64,000 nt of DNA from Solirubrobacterales bacterium (GTDB lineage Bacteria > Actinomycetota > Thermoleophilia > Solirubrobacterales > 70-9): assembly GCA_016712175.1 (NCBI GenBank), contig JADJRQ010000001.1, positions 372,001-436,000 of the forward strand, written 5' to 3'. Shown here one piece after another: positions 18,416 to 27,612 of the stretch; the stretch's first letter is position 1; every line of letters starts with the position of its first letter. The position numbers and the translations under genes are program-made. The notes under the pieces are model-generated. The model did no database searches and was not told the origin of the DNA. It saw nothing but the letters and a program-made list of their open reading frames with translations.

Positions 18416-19354
18416 TCACAGGCAGAGGTGTTCTCGCTCTGGTGGTGAGTCCAGGTCCAGCTCGGGTCCCTTTGGCACGACCCGGGTGGGTCTGATTTTG
18501 GGATGGGTCCTGTAGTAGTGGCGCTTGATGTGGTCGAGGTTGACTGTCTCTTTGATCCCGGGCTGCTGGTAGAGGTCTCGCAGGTATCCGGAGAGGTTGT
18601 CGTAATCCGCGCTCCGCCTCTGGTTGCATTTGAAGTGCCCGACGTAGACCGCGTCGAACCGGACCAGGGTTACGAACAGCCGCCAGTCGGCCTCGGTGAT
18701 CGTGTCGCCGGTCAGATAGCGCTTCTTCCCGAGGATGTCGTCGACCCAGTCGAGGGCTTCAAACAGTTCGACGAAAGCCTCTTCGTAAGCCTCCTGGTTG
18801 CTGGCGAAACCGGCACGGTAGACACCATTGTTGATGCACTTGTAGATCCGTTCATTGAGCGAGTCGATCTCGTCCCGAAGTTCCTCCGCGTACAGGTCGA
18901 TTTCGGGGTTCTCGGCGAATTCGTCGAACTCCGAGTTCAGCATGCGAACGATCTCGGTGCTCTCGTTGTTGACGGCCCGGTTTTCCTTTGTGTCCCAGAG
19001 GACCGGGACGGTCACTCGCTCGTCGAAGTCGGGGTCGGTCAAAGCGTAGGCCTCGGCCAGGTACTCGAAGTCGTTGACCGGATCTGGCTCCTCATCGGTG
19101 AAACGCCAGCCACGGTCGTCCCGTTCGGGGTCGACCACGGTCATCGGGATCACGTCCTCGAGACCTTTCAGCTGACGAACGATGATCGCTCGGGAGGCCC
19201 ATGGGCAGGCGTACGACACGTAGAGGTGGTAGCGGCCCGATTCGGCCTGCACGCCGGATGAACCATCAGCCGTGACCTTCTCGCGGAAAGCGCTCTGCTG
19301 CCGCACGAAGGCGCCTTTTTCATCGGTTTCTTTGGAGAACTGCGGTTCGCTCAT
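18416..19354 (-). CDS. Xi-class glutathione S-transferase / thiol-hydroquinone reductase-like
   Basis: Family of YqjG / glutathionyl-hydroquinone reductases. 312 residues from the ATG at 19354, which has AGAGGT just upstream. The catalytic cysteine is in YVSYACPWASRA (Cys ~50), the CPWA motif of Xi-class enzymes. The N-terminal thioredoxin fold is followed by a helical GST C-domain (TEADWRLFVTLVRFDAVYVGHFKCN, split here, ~225-250). In actinobacteria that make mycothiol instead of glutathione the physiological thiol may differ; this is inference. Probable role: reduction of thiol-quinone adducts. It is monocistronic as far as I can see. Confidence 0.9.
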   Translation of the reverse strand: MSEPQFSKETDEKGAFVRQQSAFREKVTADGSSGVQAESGRYHLYVSYACPWASRAIIVRQLKGLEDVIPMTVVDPERDDRGWRFTDEEPDPVNDFEYLAEAYALTDPDFDERVTVPVLWDTKENRAVNNESTEIVRMLNSEFDEFAENPEIDLYAEELRDEIDSLNERIYKCINNGVYRAGFASNQEAYEEAFVELFEALDWVDDILGKKRYLTGDTITEADWRLFVTLVRFDAVYVGHFKCNQRRSADYDNLSGYLRDLYQQPGIKETVNLDHIKRHYYRTHPKIRPTRVVPKGPELDLDSPPEREHLCL

Positions 19355-19497
19355 CGGGACCTCTATGGTTGAGGGGAGGTATTCGATCGTAGACAGGTCC
19401 GGTATTCGGCCTTCCCTCAAGCTATGCTGTTCAGGCAGTTGTCCAGTGAATGATGCCGCAGGGAAAAAGGGAATGCGGCGTAAACAAGGGAGATGTA

Positions 19498-20685
19498 GTG
19501 GAGCAAACACGCCTGATTCGGACGCTTCCTGCCGTAATGACCGTCGCTGCCGCCTTCGTGCTGCTGCTTATGATGGCTGGACCTCAGCGGGCGGATGCCT
19601 CCTCGGTTCCTTTCAAGATCGACTTCAACGAGAGCAAGATCGACGTCAACGTCCTCAAGGACCTGCCGCTCGACACACTCGCTTCCGACGCCTCGATCGA
19701 CGGCACGCTCGATGACAACGGCAACGTGGTCATTCCGAAGGGCAAGTTCAAGATGCCCGAACTCGGTATCACCACCCCGGTCGCGATCAAGGGCTTCATG
19801 GGCATCGAGAGCGATGCCACCGGAAAGTTCGATCCGGCGACCGGACAGCTTGATCTCGACGCCAAGGCCGGACTCTGGGTCTCGGTCAACATCAAGCAGA
19901 CCCTCGCCCTGCTCGACGGACTGGGCATCGACGTGACCAGCCAGCTCGGCACGTTCGGCAACCTGATCGGACTGCTCGGAACCAACCTCACCTGTGGCTT
20001 CAGCCCGATGGACGTTCATTTCAGTACCGAAGGAACTTCCCTCGCTGGGGGCAAGCGCTTCGGCAAGGGACCCCTCGGCCCCGGCTCGATCTCCGCCGAA
20101 TGGTCCAAGCTCGGGCCATTCTCCGGTCGGACCAAGATCTTCGGTATCGACGCCTGCACCACGATCAAGGGTCTGCTTCCGGGCCTGCTGTCCGGCATCG
20201 GTGGTGATGCCCTCGGTGGCATCGACCTCGGTGGCATCCTGAACGGCGTCGATCTGGACAATGCCGACCTCGGCCCCAGCGGAATCACCCTGACCCGCTC
20301 GGTCGATGAGAGCACGAAGCCCGATCCGAAGCCCGATCCGGATCCGGATCCCGTGGCCACCTCACCCAAGCTCAAGCTCAAGATCTCGCCGCGGTCGCGT
20401 AAAGCGAAGGCCGGCAAGACCATCAAGTACCAGGCCAGGGTCATCAATTCCGGCACGGGCGAAGCCATCGGCATTTCGGTCTGCATCAAGGCCCCGAAGA
20501 AGGCGGTCAAGACGAAGAAGGCTTGTCAGAACTTCGGCACGATCGGTGCCGGCAAGGCGAAGGTCCGCAGCTTCAAACTCAAGATCAAGCCCCGCGTCAA
20601 AGGCAAGAAGTACAAGCTGGGCTTTCGCACGAAGACCAGCGCCGAGTTCAAGCTGAAGAACTCGGCAAGCCTGCGCGTCAAGTAA
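19498..20685 (+). CDS. Secreted protein with C-terminal CARDB/DUF11-like domain
   Basis: 395 residues from the GTG at 19498, with AGGGAG six bases upstream; longer starts lack this. The signal peptide ends around ADA-SSVPF. The middle (~40-280) repeats short LDG/IDGTLDDNG-type beta segments and Gly/Leu-rich stretches (GGIDLGGILNGVDLDNADLG) and contains two cysteines. A Pro/Asp linker (KPDPKPDPDPDP) leads to a ~110-residue basic beta domain (KAKAGKTIKYQARVINSGTG) typical of CARDB/DUF11 repeats. Envelope or extracellular location is likely. Enzymatic function is not evident. Terminated by the nested hairpin at 20719. Confidence 0.82.
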   Translation: MEQTRLIRTLPAVMTVAAAFVLLLMMAGPQRADASSVPFKIDFNESKIDVNVLKDLPLDTLASDASIDGTLDDNGNVVIPKGKFKMPELGITTPVAIKGFMGIESDATGKFDPATGQLDLDAKAGLWVSVNIKQTLALLDGLGIDVTSQLGTFGNLIGLLGTNLTCGFSPMDVHFSTEGTSLAGGKRFGKGPLGPGSISAEWSKLGPFSGRTKIFGIDACTTIKGLLPGLLSGIGGDALGGIDLGGILNGVDLDNADLGPSGITLTRSVDESTKPDPKPDPDPDPVATSPKLKLKISPRSRKAKAGKTIKYQARVINSGTGEAIGISVCIKAPKKAVKTKKACQNFGTIGAGKAKVRSFKLKIKPRVKGKKYKLGFRTKTSAEFKLKNSASLRVK

Positions 20686-20718
20686 TTCCCGGGGCGACCA
20701 CTCGCCAGATTCAAACTG

Positions 20719-20770
20719 GAACCAGCCCCGTCCCCGGGGCTGGCTCCCGGTCCGTCACCGGGGCTGGTTC
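20719..20770. terminator. Nested bidirectional terminator
   Basis: The arm GAACCAGCCCCG (20719-20730) is perfectly complementary to CGGGGCTGGTTC (20759-20770). Its inner part also pairs with CGGGGCTGG (20735-20743), giving two mutually exclusive hairpins. It lies between convergent stops at 20685 and 20785. Confidence 0.7.
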
Positions 20771-20784
20771 AGAAAGCTGCCGGC

Positions 20785-22440
20785 CTACTTCTGCCCGAGG
20801 TGTTCAATCGGGTTGACCGGAACCTTGGACATCGGGGGATCGTTCTCCATTGCGTCCATCGCCTTGTTGAGGTCGGCCGTTGTCACCTGCTTGGGTACCG
20901 GAACCGCGCGGTAGGCCGGGATCGGCGGCCGCAGCCGGAAGGCGAGCTTGTCTTTCGAATTGAAGCCATCGATCAGCGGAGTGTTGCCCCAGGAGACGAT
21001 CCAGCCGTCACCGAAGGGCCGCGCGCTGCCGCAGCAGTGGCTTTCCTTGACTTGCGGATCGTCGACCTGGCCTTCGTAGGTCGCCGTTCCGGCCTTGATG
21101 TCGAGCCGGTAGCGGGGGGCGCGCGGGGGGCGGCCCAGGTCGGTCGCGTTGTCGTGGATCGACAGCAGATTGCCGTCTGAGATCCTGGCGTCGTGGTTGC
21201 CGCTGAGCGGGTAGTCCGCATGGGGATCGTCGCCGAGGATCTTGAGCGACTTGGGATTTTGATCGCCACCTAGGGTCCAGGCAATCTCACCGGTCTTCTT
21301 GTTGATCCCGAAGACCTTGTCGGTGTGGCGGGTCGAAATCACGATGTACTTGCCCCAGGGCTCGGCCGAGTTGAGGTGGAAGTAGTCGATGAACTCATCG
21401 CCGTTGGCGTCGGGGTGAGCGTTGGCCAGAACCTTTTTCCACCACCGCTTCGGGGTGGCAGAGAGCGGCACGTGGTCGGCCGAGCTCCACTGCCAGACGA
21501 TCTTGCCCGAGGGCGTGATTTCCTGGAGTTCGCCGTCGTACACACCGACATCCTTGGGGCCCCCGACCGAACTGAGGTCGACGTGCTTCCGCGGCGTATA
21601 GCTGTTCATGATCGCATTGCCGTTCGGCAGGTACGTGTACTCGTGCCCGTCGGTCGGCGCGCCCTGCATGGTCACGAGCCGCTTGAACTTGCCGTCGAGC
21701 GAGCGGATCTCACTGCCGGTCCGTGGATCCTTGCCGTATCCGTCGCCGAAGCCTCGCGGGATCTGGAAGGTCTTGTCGGGCAGAACCTGTCCACCAAGCG
21801 TGTTGGTCGGTGGGCTGAACCACCAGACGGGCATGCCGTCCTGGTCGAAGACGATGGCCCAGGTTCCGACTGGTTGCCTTCGGCTGAGGGCGCTCGAGAT
21901 GAAGAACATGCCCTTGGGTGGATCGGACAAACGAGTGTAGCTCCAGGAGGGAAAATCGTCTGCGAGACAACGCACCTGATACGTCTGAGACTTGCCATTT
22001 GTGTCGATGACGATGTTGAAATCCTGGCCTGGCAGTGGTCGTGCTTCGGCCACAAACCGTCCGGTGTCGGGCGGATACGGGCCGACCTTCACAGTCGAGC
22101 CTTCGTTGGCCTTGACCTGGACCCGGATCTTGCCCGGGACGCAACGGGTCACGTAGCTGTGGCGGTCAGGGCTGAAGGTCGGGAACATCGACTCCGTGTT
22201 GAACTGGGCGTCGTACTTGTTACCGGGCGCACCGTTGTTGGCGACCTTCTGACCAGTCACTACTTCCACGGCAGCGCTTGCGGTGCTGGCGGCGTTGTCC
22301 GCCTTGTCGACCGAGTGCTGACGGTATGCGAACGCTCCAGCGGCCCCACCGATGACAACGGCCGCCAGAACGGCGACGATTGCGAGTGGTGAGATCCTGA
22401 ACTTCTTCGATGAGTCCTGCGGACTCGGGCCTTCAGCCAT
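20785..22440 (-). CDS. Membrane-anchored arylsulfotransferase (ASST)-like protein
   Basis: 551 residues from the ATG at 22440. The N-terminus has one transmembrane helix (SPLAIVAVLAAVVIGGAAGAF, split, ~16-36), so the rest is outside the membrane. The body has the repeated Trp/Asp/Gly signature of the ASST beta-propeller: VFDQDGMPVWWFSPP, GHEYTYLPNGNAIM, EITPSGKIVWQWSSADHVPL, DYFHLNSAE, GNHDARISDGNLLSIHDN. The histidines in DGHEY, DYFHLN and GNHDAR are candidates for the active site known from ASSTs. A CC pair (ESHCCGSARPFGDG) near the C-terminus is typical of the Arylsulfotran_2 group. Substrate unknown. Divergent from a membrane protein gene. Confidence 0.85.
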   Translation of the reverse strand: MAEGPSPQDSSKKFRISPLAIVAVLAAVVIGGAAGAFAYRQHSVDKADNAASTASAAVEVVTGQKVANNGAPGNKYDAQFNTESMFPTFSPDRHSYVTRCVPGKIRVQVKANEGSTVKVGPYPPDTGRFVAEARPLPGQDFNIVIDTNGKSQTYQVRCLADDFPSWSYTRLSDPPKGMFFISSALSRRQPVGTWAIVFDQDGMPVWWFSPPTNTLGGQVLPDKTFQIPRGFGDGYGKDPRTGSEIRSLDGKFKRLVTMQGAPTDGHEYTYLPNGNAIMNSYTPRKHVDLSSVGGPKDVGVYDGELQEITPSGKIVWQWSSADHVPLSATPKRWWKKVLANAHPDANGDEFIDYFHLNSAEPWGKYIVISTRHTDKVFGINKKTGEIAWTLGGDQNPKSLKILGDDPHADYPLSGNHDARISDGNLLSIHDNATDLGRPPRAPRYRLDIKAGTATYEGQVDDPQVKESHCCGSARPFGDGWIVSWGNTPLIDGFNSKDKLAFRLRPPIPAYRAVPVPKQVTTADLNKAMDAMENDPPMSKVPVNPIEHLGQK

Positions 22441-22552
22441 AACTTCGTTCCCTTCGCTCTGTGGCCGGAGCTCCGGCAGTGACAAGTTTCAACCGGCAGG
22501 CCACCACGGCCACCGATTTTGGTCGAGCGGGAAGGCTATAGGGTGGGCGCCC

Positions 22553-23254
22553 GTGACGACGCCACCAAAGCTATCGACCAGTGCCGTGTTCGCGGAAATG
22601 AGGGACAGGACCCGGGAGAATCGCAAGGTCCTGATTCAGGTCACCCTGCTTTTCGCGGTGCTGACCTCCGCCGTGGTCGTTCTCGAACTGGGAGGTACCG
22701 CAGGTTTCGCCGTTTCGCTCGGATTGAGCATCCTGCTGGGCGCCGCCTACCGGGGCATGGTCTCCGCACTGATCTGCCTGCCCGGCCCGTTCGAATCGGT
22801 CAGCCAGCTCTGGCAGGTGGTCCGTCCCGTGCTCGCCCGTCTGGTCTGGGCGAGCCTCCTGCTGGTCCTCGGCGTCGGACTCGGAGTCATTGCCCTGGTT
22901 GTGCCCGCCTTGATCCTTTTGACCATCTGGTCGGTGGTCATTCCCGCGATCGTGACAGAAGATCTGTCGGTCTTCGGCGGTTTTGGCCGGAGTCCCACTC
23001 TGGTCCGCGGAAACGGCTGGCGGGTCTTCGCGGTAGTGATGTTGCTTGGCCTCGCTGCCGGAGTCGTGCTTCTGGTGATCTACCGCGCGACTTTCCCGCT
23101 CGGGACAGAAATCCTCGGCACGGTGGTGTTTCAGTTCCTGGTCGCGTGCCTGATCTTCCCGATCGCCGCGATCGGACCCGCCGCGCTCTATAACCTGCTC
23201 ACGACGGAGCCGGAAGATTCTCCGCTGGAGGACCCTTCGCAGGAATCGCTGTAG
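22553..23254 (+). CDS. Multi-pass membrane protein, YciC/UPF0259-like
   Basis: 233 residues from the GTG at 22553; the frame upstream is antisense to the sulfotransferase. A short cytoplasmic N-terminus (RDRTRENRKVLIQVT) precedes about six helices, with long Val/Leu-rich stretches (ASLLLVLGVGLGVIALVVPA). The hydrophobic arrangement and the WSVVIPAIVTEDLSVFGGFGRS segment, where a channel-like loop carries Ser/Phe-rich residues, resemble the YciC/UPF0259 or DUF975-like membrane families. That call is tentative. A TATAGG lies only about 10 bases before the GTG, so the mRNA may be leaderless. The acidic tail is short. Confidence 0.68.
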   Translation: MTTPPKLSTSAVFAEMRDRTRENRKVLIQVTLLFAVLTSAVVVLELGGTAGFAVSLGLSILLGAAYRGMVSALICLPGPFESVSQLWQVVRPVLARLVWASLLLVLGVGLGVIALVVPALILLTIWSVVIPAIVTEDLSVFGGFGRSPTLVRGNGWRVFAVVMLLGLAAGVVLLVIYRATFPLGTEILGTVVFQFLVACLIFPIAAIGPAALYNLLTTEPEDSPLEDPSQESL

Positions 23255-23285
23255 CCGCAGAGCCGTCCGGGTACGCTCATGCGTA

Positions 23286-24174
23286 ATGGAAACAATCAGA
23301 ACGCCTGACGCCCGATTCGACCAGATCGACGACTTTCCCTGGGAGCCGAACTACCGCGATTGGCAGGGAATGCGTCTCGCTCACATCGATGAGGGCGAAG
23401 GGCCGCCGGTACTGCTGCTCCACGGCGAACCGACCTGGGGCTATCTGTGGCGCAAGGTGATGGGCCCACTGCTTGACGCCGGCTATCGCTGCATCGTGCC
23501 CGACCTGCCCGGCTTCGGCCGTTCCGACAAGCCCGCCGATGACGACTGGTACGACTTCGACCGTCTCACTGATTCCGTGGTCTCACTGGTGGACGAACTC
23601 GGCCTCGAGGAAACGACGCTGGTCTGCCACGACTGGGGCGGGCCGATCGGCCTGCGACTGGCCACCGTCGAGCGGCCAGATCGGTTCTCGCGACTGGTTG
23701 CGATGAACACCGGAATCTTCACCGGATACCAGCGCATGACCGACAACTGGCTCCATTTTCGCGACTTCATCGCGTCCCACCGCGACGTCCGGGTCGACAT
23801 GCCGATCCAGGGCGGGAGCGCTCGAGGACTGACACCAGAGGTGATCGCCGCGTACATGGCACCATTCCCCGATGCGGATTCGAAAGCCGGCATCCGGGCC
23901 TTCCCACAGATTGTTCCAATCACCCCTGACGCCCCGGCGCTGCCGCCGGCCGGCCACTGCCAAGTTCCTGTCGACCGACGACCGACCCTCATTGCTCCTT
24001 TGGGGCGATTCGGACCCAGCCCTGCCACTGGATCCCGTGGGACACGCCGTACAGCGGTTGTTCCCGACCGCGGAACCCCTCACCGTGATCGAGAAAGCGG
24101 GTCATTTCCTTCAGGAGGACCAGGGGGAAGAAATCGGCACGGTGATCGCGGGCTGGCTCGATGGCAATGGTTGA
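23286..24174 (+). CDS. Haloalkane dehalogenase, HLD-I like (frameshifted)
   Basis: Alpha/beta hydrolase converting haloalkanes to alcohol and halide. About 295 residues when repaired, the usual length. Diagnostic N-terminal IRTPDARFDQIDDFPWEPNY, HGEPTWGYLWRK oxyanion/halide loop, nucleophile Asp116 with the halide-binding Trp117 (VCHDWGGPIG), APFPDADSKAGIRAFPQIVP, and the C-terminal AGHFLQEDQGEE catalytic His. The acid residue is probably in WGDSDPALPL. The first frame runs wrong after about 23940; the C-terminal part (KFLSTDDRPSLLLWGDSD) lies in the next frame, so one base is extra between about 23938 and 23965. The unrepaired ORF ends at 24227. Whether natural substrates are halogenated cannot be told. 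Confidence 0.85.
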
Positions 24175-24206
24175 AAAATACCGGCCTTCCCGATAGGCAT
24201 CCGAAA

Positions 24207-24232
24207 GTGTCGCGGGGGCGTAAATAGGGTAG
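24207..24232 (+). promoter_or_regulatory. Weak sigma-B-like promoter before the GGDEF gene
   Basis: GTGT (24207-24210), 16-base spacer, GGGTAG (24227-24232), about 50 bases before the GTG at 24285. It deviates from GTTT-N14-16-GGGTAT at two positions, so this is only suggestive. Confidence 0.25.
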
Positions 24233-24284
24233 TTCCTAAACAACGAGTACACCAGCAAGTACATCAGGACCGGAAAACCCCCAC

Positions 24285-25769
24285 GTGACAAGCGAATCAA
24301 CGCAGTTGGATCCAGAAACACCGGCAACCTCCCCGGTCCGTATCCTCGGGAGCCGCGGCGGACCCAAGCGTGGCCTGCTCCGCCTGATCGAAGTGTCACC
24401 GTTCATGCTGGCCGGCTTCGCGGTCATCCTTCTGGTCCCGGCCACCCCGGAGGTCCGCTTTGTCGGCGGCACAGCTCTTTTTGTCCTGATTGTCTTCCGG
24501 TCGATCGCCGAAGTCCGCGGTTTCCCGAAGTGGATCCAGACCGTAACCCCGATCCTGCTGGCAACCGTCATCGGCCTGATGACCCTTTTTGACCAGGAAC
24601 CTCTCTACTCGGTGATGATGCTCTTCAACTGCCTGCGTGTCGCCTTCTTCGACAGCAGAAGGATCCTTATCTACACGCTGATCGCCACGATGCTGGCCCT
24701 GGGAATTCCGGCGCTGATCTACCCGGACGAACTCGCCTTCCGGGGCCTGATCTGGGCCCTTGTCCTGGCCTCGGTGCTGTTTCCGATCCAGAACCGTTCC
24801 CTTGCCCTCGCGGACCGCGTGGGACTCAACCCAAAGCTGGCCGCGGTGATCTCCGACCTGCTGACCTCCGACAACGCTCGCAAGTCGATCGTCCGTGCCG
24901 CGCACGATCTGGGCGAGGCCGACGTGGCCATCCTCTTCGAAGTCGGCACTGACGGCCGCACCGTGGCCAGCGGCGCCTACGGGGTGATGATGGGCGACCT
25001 GAGTGTCCAGCCGGGCGAAGGCTCGGCGGCGTCGATGAGCATGTCGGAGCACGTCCCGGTTTTCATCCCGTACGTCGAAACCGCGGCAAAGAGCCTGCCT
25101 CCGGGCATGATGGACCAGGGCCTCAGCTCGATCATCGCCTGTCCGATCATGCGCGGCGATAAAGCGATCGGCACTCTCTGCGCCGGCTGGAAGGATCCGG
25201 TGAGGCGGAGCGACGGAACAAACGCGACGGTCATCTCGCTACTCGCCGCCGAGGCGGCAGTGACGATCGACCACACCGATCTGTTCCGGCGTCTCGCCGA
25301 GACCGCCACCCGGGACTCCCTGACCGGACTACCCAACCGCCGGGCCTGGGAGGAACTTCTCCGGGCCGGCCTCGTCGACGCGCGGCAGGTCAGGCAGCCG
25401 ATCTCGATCGCGATCCTCGACCTCGACCATTTCAAGAGATTCAACGATGCCAACGGCCACCAGACCGGTGACCGCCTGCTATGTGAGGCCGGCGCCACCT
25501 GGAAGAACACCCTTCGCAAGAACGACGTGCTCTTCCGGTGGGGTGGCGAGGAATTCACTGTGATCCTGCCGAACTGCGACCACGACCAGGCCCTCGAAGT
25601 CATCGACCGGCTGCGCACGGCCACGCCCGGTGGCGAGACCAGTTCGGCCGGAGTAGCCACCTGGAACGGCGCCGAAACGGCCGAGGAACTGTTCGCAAGA
25701 ACCGACACCGCCCTGTACCGGGCCAAGGGCTCCGGTCGCAACCGGACGGTCGCCGCTTCCTCGAACTGA
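24285..25769 (+). CDS. Membrane diguanylate cyclase with GAF sensor (GGDEF)
   Basis: Makes cyclic di-GMP from two GTP. 494 residues. Domains in order: five to six transmembrane helices at ~33-170, a GAF-like domain at ~185-330 (ADVAILFEVGTDGRT, IACPIMRGDKAIGTLCAGW), and a GGDEF domain at ~335-490. The catalytic motif is intact (RWGGEEF, ~404-410). An RxxD inhibitory site (RKND) lies exactly five residues before it, so product feedback inhibition is expected. DLDHFKRFNDANGHQTGD holds the metal-binding Asp. No EAL or PilZ gene is nearby. Start GTG at 24285, with weak Shine-Dalgarno. Confidence 0.93.
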   Translation: MTSESTQLDPETPATSPVRILGSRGGPKRGLLRLIEVSPFMLAGFAVILLVPATPEVRFVGGTALFVLIVFRSIAEVRGFPKWIQTVTPILLATVIGLMTLFDQEPLYSVMMLFNCLRVAFFDSRRILIYTLIATMLALGIPALIYPDELAFRGLIWALVLASVLFPIQNRSLALADRVGLNPKLAAVISDLLTSDNARKSIVRAAHDLGEADVAILFEVGTDGRTVASGAYGVMMGDLSVQPGEGSAASMSMSEHVPVFIPYVETAAKSLPPGMMDQGLSSIIACPIMRGDKAIGTLCAGWKDPVRRSDGTNATVISLLAAEAAVTIDHTDLFRRLAETATRDSLTGLPNRRAWEELLRAGLVDARQVRQPISIAILDLDHFKRFNDANGHQTGDRLLCEAGATWKNTLRKNDVLFRWGGEEFTVILPNCDHDQALEVIDRLRTATPGGETSSAGVATWNGAETAEELFARTDTALYRAKGSGRNRTVAASSN

Positions 25770-25855
25770 ACATTTCGGCGAAAGTCGAACAAGGATCGGG
25801 TCCTGGCGCCGGGGATGCACGCCAGACCGGTACGCACCTCCGTTCAACTACTGAC

Positions 25856-25885
25856 TTGATTTCCGGATCGGTTTGCGACTAGGCT
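25856..25885 (+). promoter_or_regulatory. Possible housekeeping promoter for the delta-60 repeat protein
   Basis: TTGATT (25856-25861), 18-base spacer, TAGGCT (25880-25885), giving a leader of about 40 bases. That leader carries a small hairpin (GGTCC ... GGGACC) just before the AGGAGG ribosome binding site. Confidence 0.3.
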
Positions 25886-25929
25886 GAGACTGGTCCGGTC
25901 AGTGGGACCGATTCGCACGAGGAGGCAGA

Positions 25930-27612
25930 TTGTTTCGATTCGGAGCGGCAATTCTTCTAGCCCTCGCCAGCGTCTTGGTGGGGTTGCCCGCGACGGCCTG
26001 GGCTGACGGTACGCCCGACCCGATCTTCGGCGGCGACGGGCGGGTCACCTTCGACCTCCAGGCGGACGGGATGGAGGATCCCAGCGACATCGCGGTCGAT
26101 TCGCAGGGCAGAATCGTGGTCGTCGGCTCAATCTTCAAGTCCAGCGACCCTTCGAAGGCCTATGTCGCCCGGCTGCTCGGCACCGGGCAACTCGATACCT
26201 CGTTCGACGGCGACGGCATCTGGATCCTCCCCACCCCAAACGCTACTTTCTCCGGAGTCGCAGTCGACCCGGGGGACCGGATCGTGGCGGCGGGTCAGCG
26301 TGTCAATGGAGGCACCGGCTTCGATTTTCTGGCAGTCAGGGTGCTGGCTTCAGGACAGCCCGACCCAGGATTCTCCGGTGACGGAATCCAGACGGTGAAC
26401 TTCGGCGGGGCGGCCACCGACGTCAGCTCCGACGTAACGATTGACGGCCAGGGCCGGATCGTGATGTCCGGCTATTCGACGCTTGGGGGGCCGGTCGGCC
26501 TGGCGGTGGCCAGGCTGACGCCCGACGGCACACCCGATGCCACCCTGAACGGCAGCGGGATCGGCATCCCCGACGTCGGCGGTTCCTACTCCGACGGCAG
26601 ATCGATTGCGATCGACGACCAGGGCCGTATCGTGATTGCCGGCTCGATTAAGGGCGTCGGCGGGCTGATCGGCAACTTGGTGATCCGACTGCGCCCGGAG
26701 GGGTCCTTCGACCCTTCCTTCAGCGACGACGGACGCAACACGGTCGAATTCGCGGTCGGCAAGAACGAAGTCCCCGAGCAGGTACTGATCGACGAACAGA
26801 AGCGCATTCTGGTGGTCGGCAACGCAAGGGTCGAATTCGCCGACGGTCCGTATTCGGGGACGATCGCCCGGCTGCTGCCGAACGGCCTGCTCGATCAGAC
26901 GTTCGATACCGACGGCCGGGTTGTCACCGGTTTCGCGCCTGACTTTGTGGTCACCCGCGACGCCGGGCTCGACAAAGCAGGCCGGATCGTGACCTCCGGC
27001 TTCATCGACCGGGGCGGCGGTTCCGCCTCGGACACACTGATGACGCGGTTCGGCGACACCGGAAAGTTCGATTCGACCTTCGGTGCCGTCGGCCTCCTGT
27101 ACGACGACTTCTTCTTCGAAGCGGCTGATGGATTCAGCATGGCGATCGACCCCCAGGGCCGCTACCTGCTCGCCGGCCGGGCGCATGGTTCAACCTCGGA
27201 CCAGATCGGCCTGGTCCGGTACGACGTCGAATATCCGAAGCCCCCGGATCTGCCTGGCCCTCCCGTGATCCCGGCCGGCCCGAAATGCGGCGGCAAGGCG
27301 GCGACGATCAGCGGCAGCCCGAACAAGGATCGGCTCAAAGGAACCAGGAAGCGCGACGTGATCGCCGGACTGGGCGGAAACGACGTCATCAAGGGCCTGG
27401 GAGGCAACGACCTGATCTGCGGCGGCGAGGGCAACGACAAGTTGATCGGCGGCAAAGGCAACGACAAGTTGATCGGCGACCAGGGCAAGGACCGGCTGTC
27501 CGGCGGTCCCGGCCGGGACCGGCTGGTCGGCGGCAAGGGCCGGGACACCTGCAAGGGCGGCAAGGGGAGAGACCGCCTGAAGTCATGCGAACCCCGGCGC
27601 CGGCACCGTTGA
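25930..27612 (+). CDS. Secreted delta-60 repeat protein with C-terminal RTX-like nonapeptide repeats
   Basis: 560 residues. TTG start at 25930 with a strong GAGGAGG five bases upstream. The signal peptide ends at TAWA-DGTPD. Residues ~28-435 hold about seven delta-60 type repeats (motifs such as LDTSFDGDG, AVDSQGRIVVVGS, IDDQGRIVIAGS), a beta-propeller-like fold. A Pro-rich linker (YPKPPDLPGPPVIPAGP) follows. From about 452 come nonapeptide repeats of the hemolysin type (GLGGNDVIKGLGGND, GGEGNDKLIGGKGND), which bind Ca2+ in RTX proteins. Here many repeat positions are Lys/Arg, and two cysteines bracket the block. Probable surface or matrix protein. No type I secretion genes are adjacent, which fits Sec export. 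Confidence 0.88.
   Translation: MFRFGAAILLALASVLVGLPATAWADGTPDPIFGGDGRVTFDLQADGMEDPSDIAVDSQGRIVVVGSIFKSSDPSKAYVARLLGTGQLDTSFDGDGIWILPTPNATFSGVAVDPGDRIVAAGQRVNGGTGFDFLAVRVLASGQPDPGFSGDGIQTVNFGGAATDVSSDVTIDGQGRIVMSGYSTLGGPVGLAVARLTPDGTPDATLNGSGIGIPDVGGSYSDGRSIAIDDQGRIVIAGSIKGVGGLIGNLVIRLRPEGSFDPSFSDDGRNTVEFAVGKNEVPEQVLIDEQKRILVVGNARVEFADGPYSGTIARLLPNGLLDQTFDTDGRVVTGFAPDFVVTRDAGLDKAGRIVTSGFIDRGGGSASDTLMTRFGDTGKFDSTFGAVGLLYDDFFFEAADGFSMAIDPQGRYLLAGRAHGSTSDQIGLVRYDVEYPKPPDLPGPPVIPAGPKCGGKAATISGSPNKDRLKGTRKRDVIAGLGGNDVIKGLGGNDLICGGEGNDKLIGGKGNDKLIGDQGKDRLSGGPGRDRLVGGKGRDTCKGGKGRDRLKSCEPRRRHR
27302..27590 (+). repeat. Nonapeptide (RTX-like) coding repeats
   Basis: Tandem ~27-base units encode GGxGxDxLx-type nonapeptides, about ten in a row. 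Several adjacent units are nearly identical at DNA level (GGCAACGACAAGTTGATCGG occurs twice). They are coding repeats, not a CRISPR array. Confidence 0.8.

Noticed and set aside
22441..22552. Sigma-70 promoter pair for the divergent sulfotransferase and membrane protein
   Set aside because: TATAGG is present, but no -35 at acceptable spacing could be found.
27302..27590. Short repeats resembling a CRISPR or minisatellite
   Set aside because: They code for nonapeptide Ca-binding repeats in a continuous frame.
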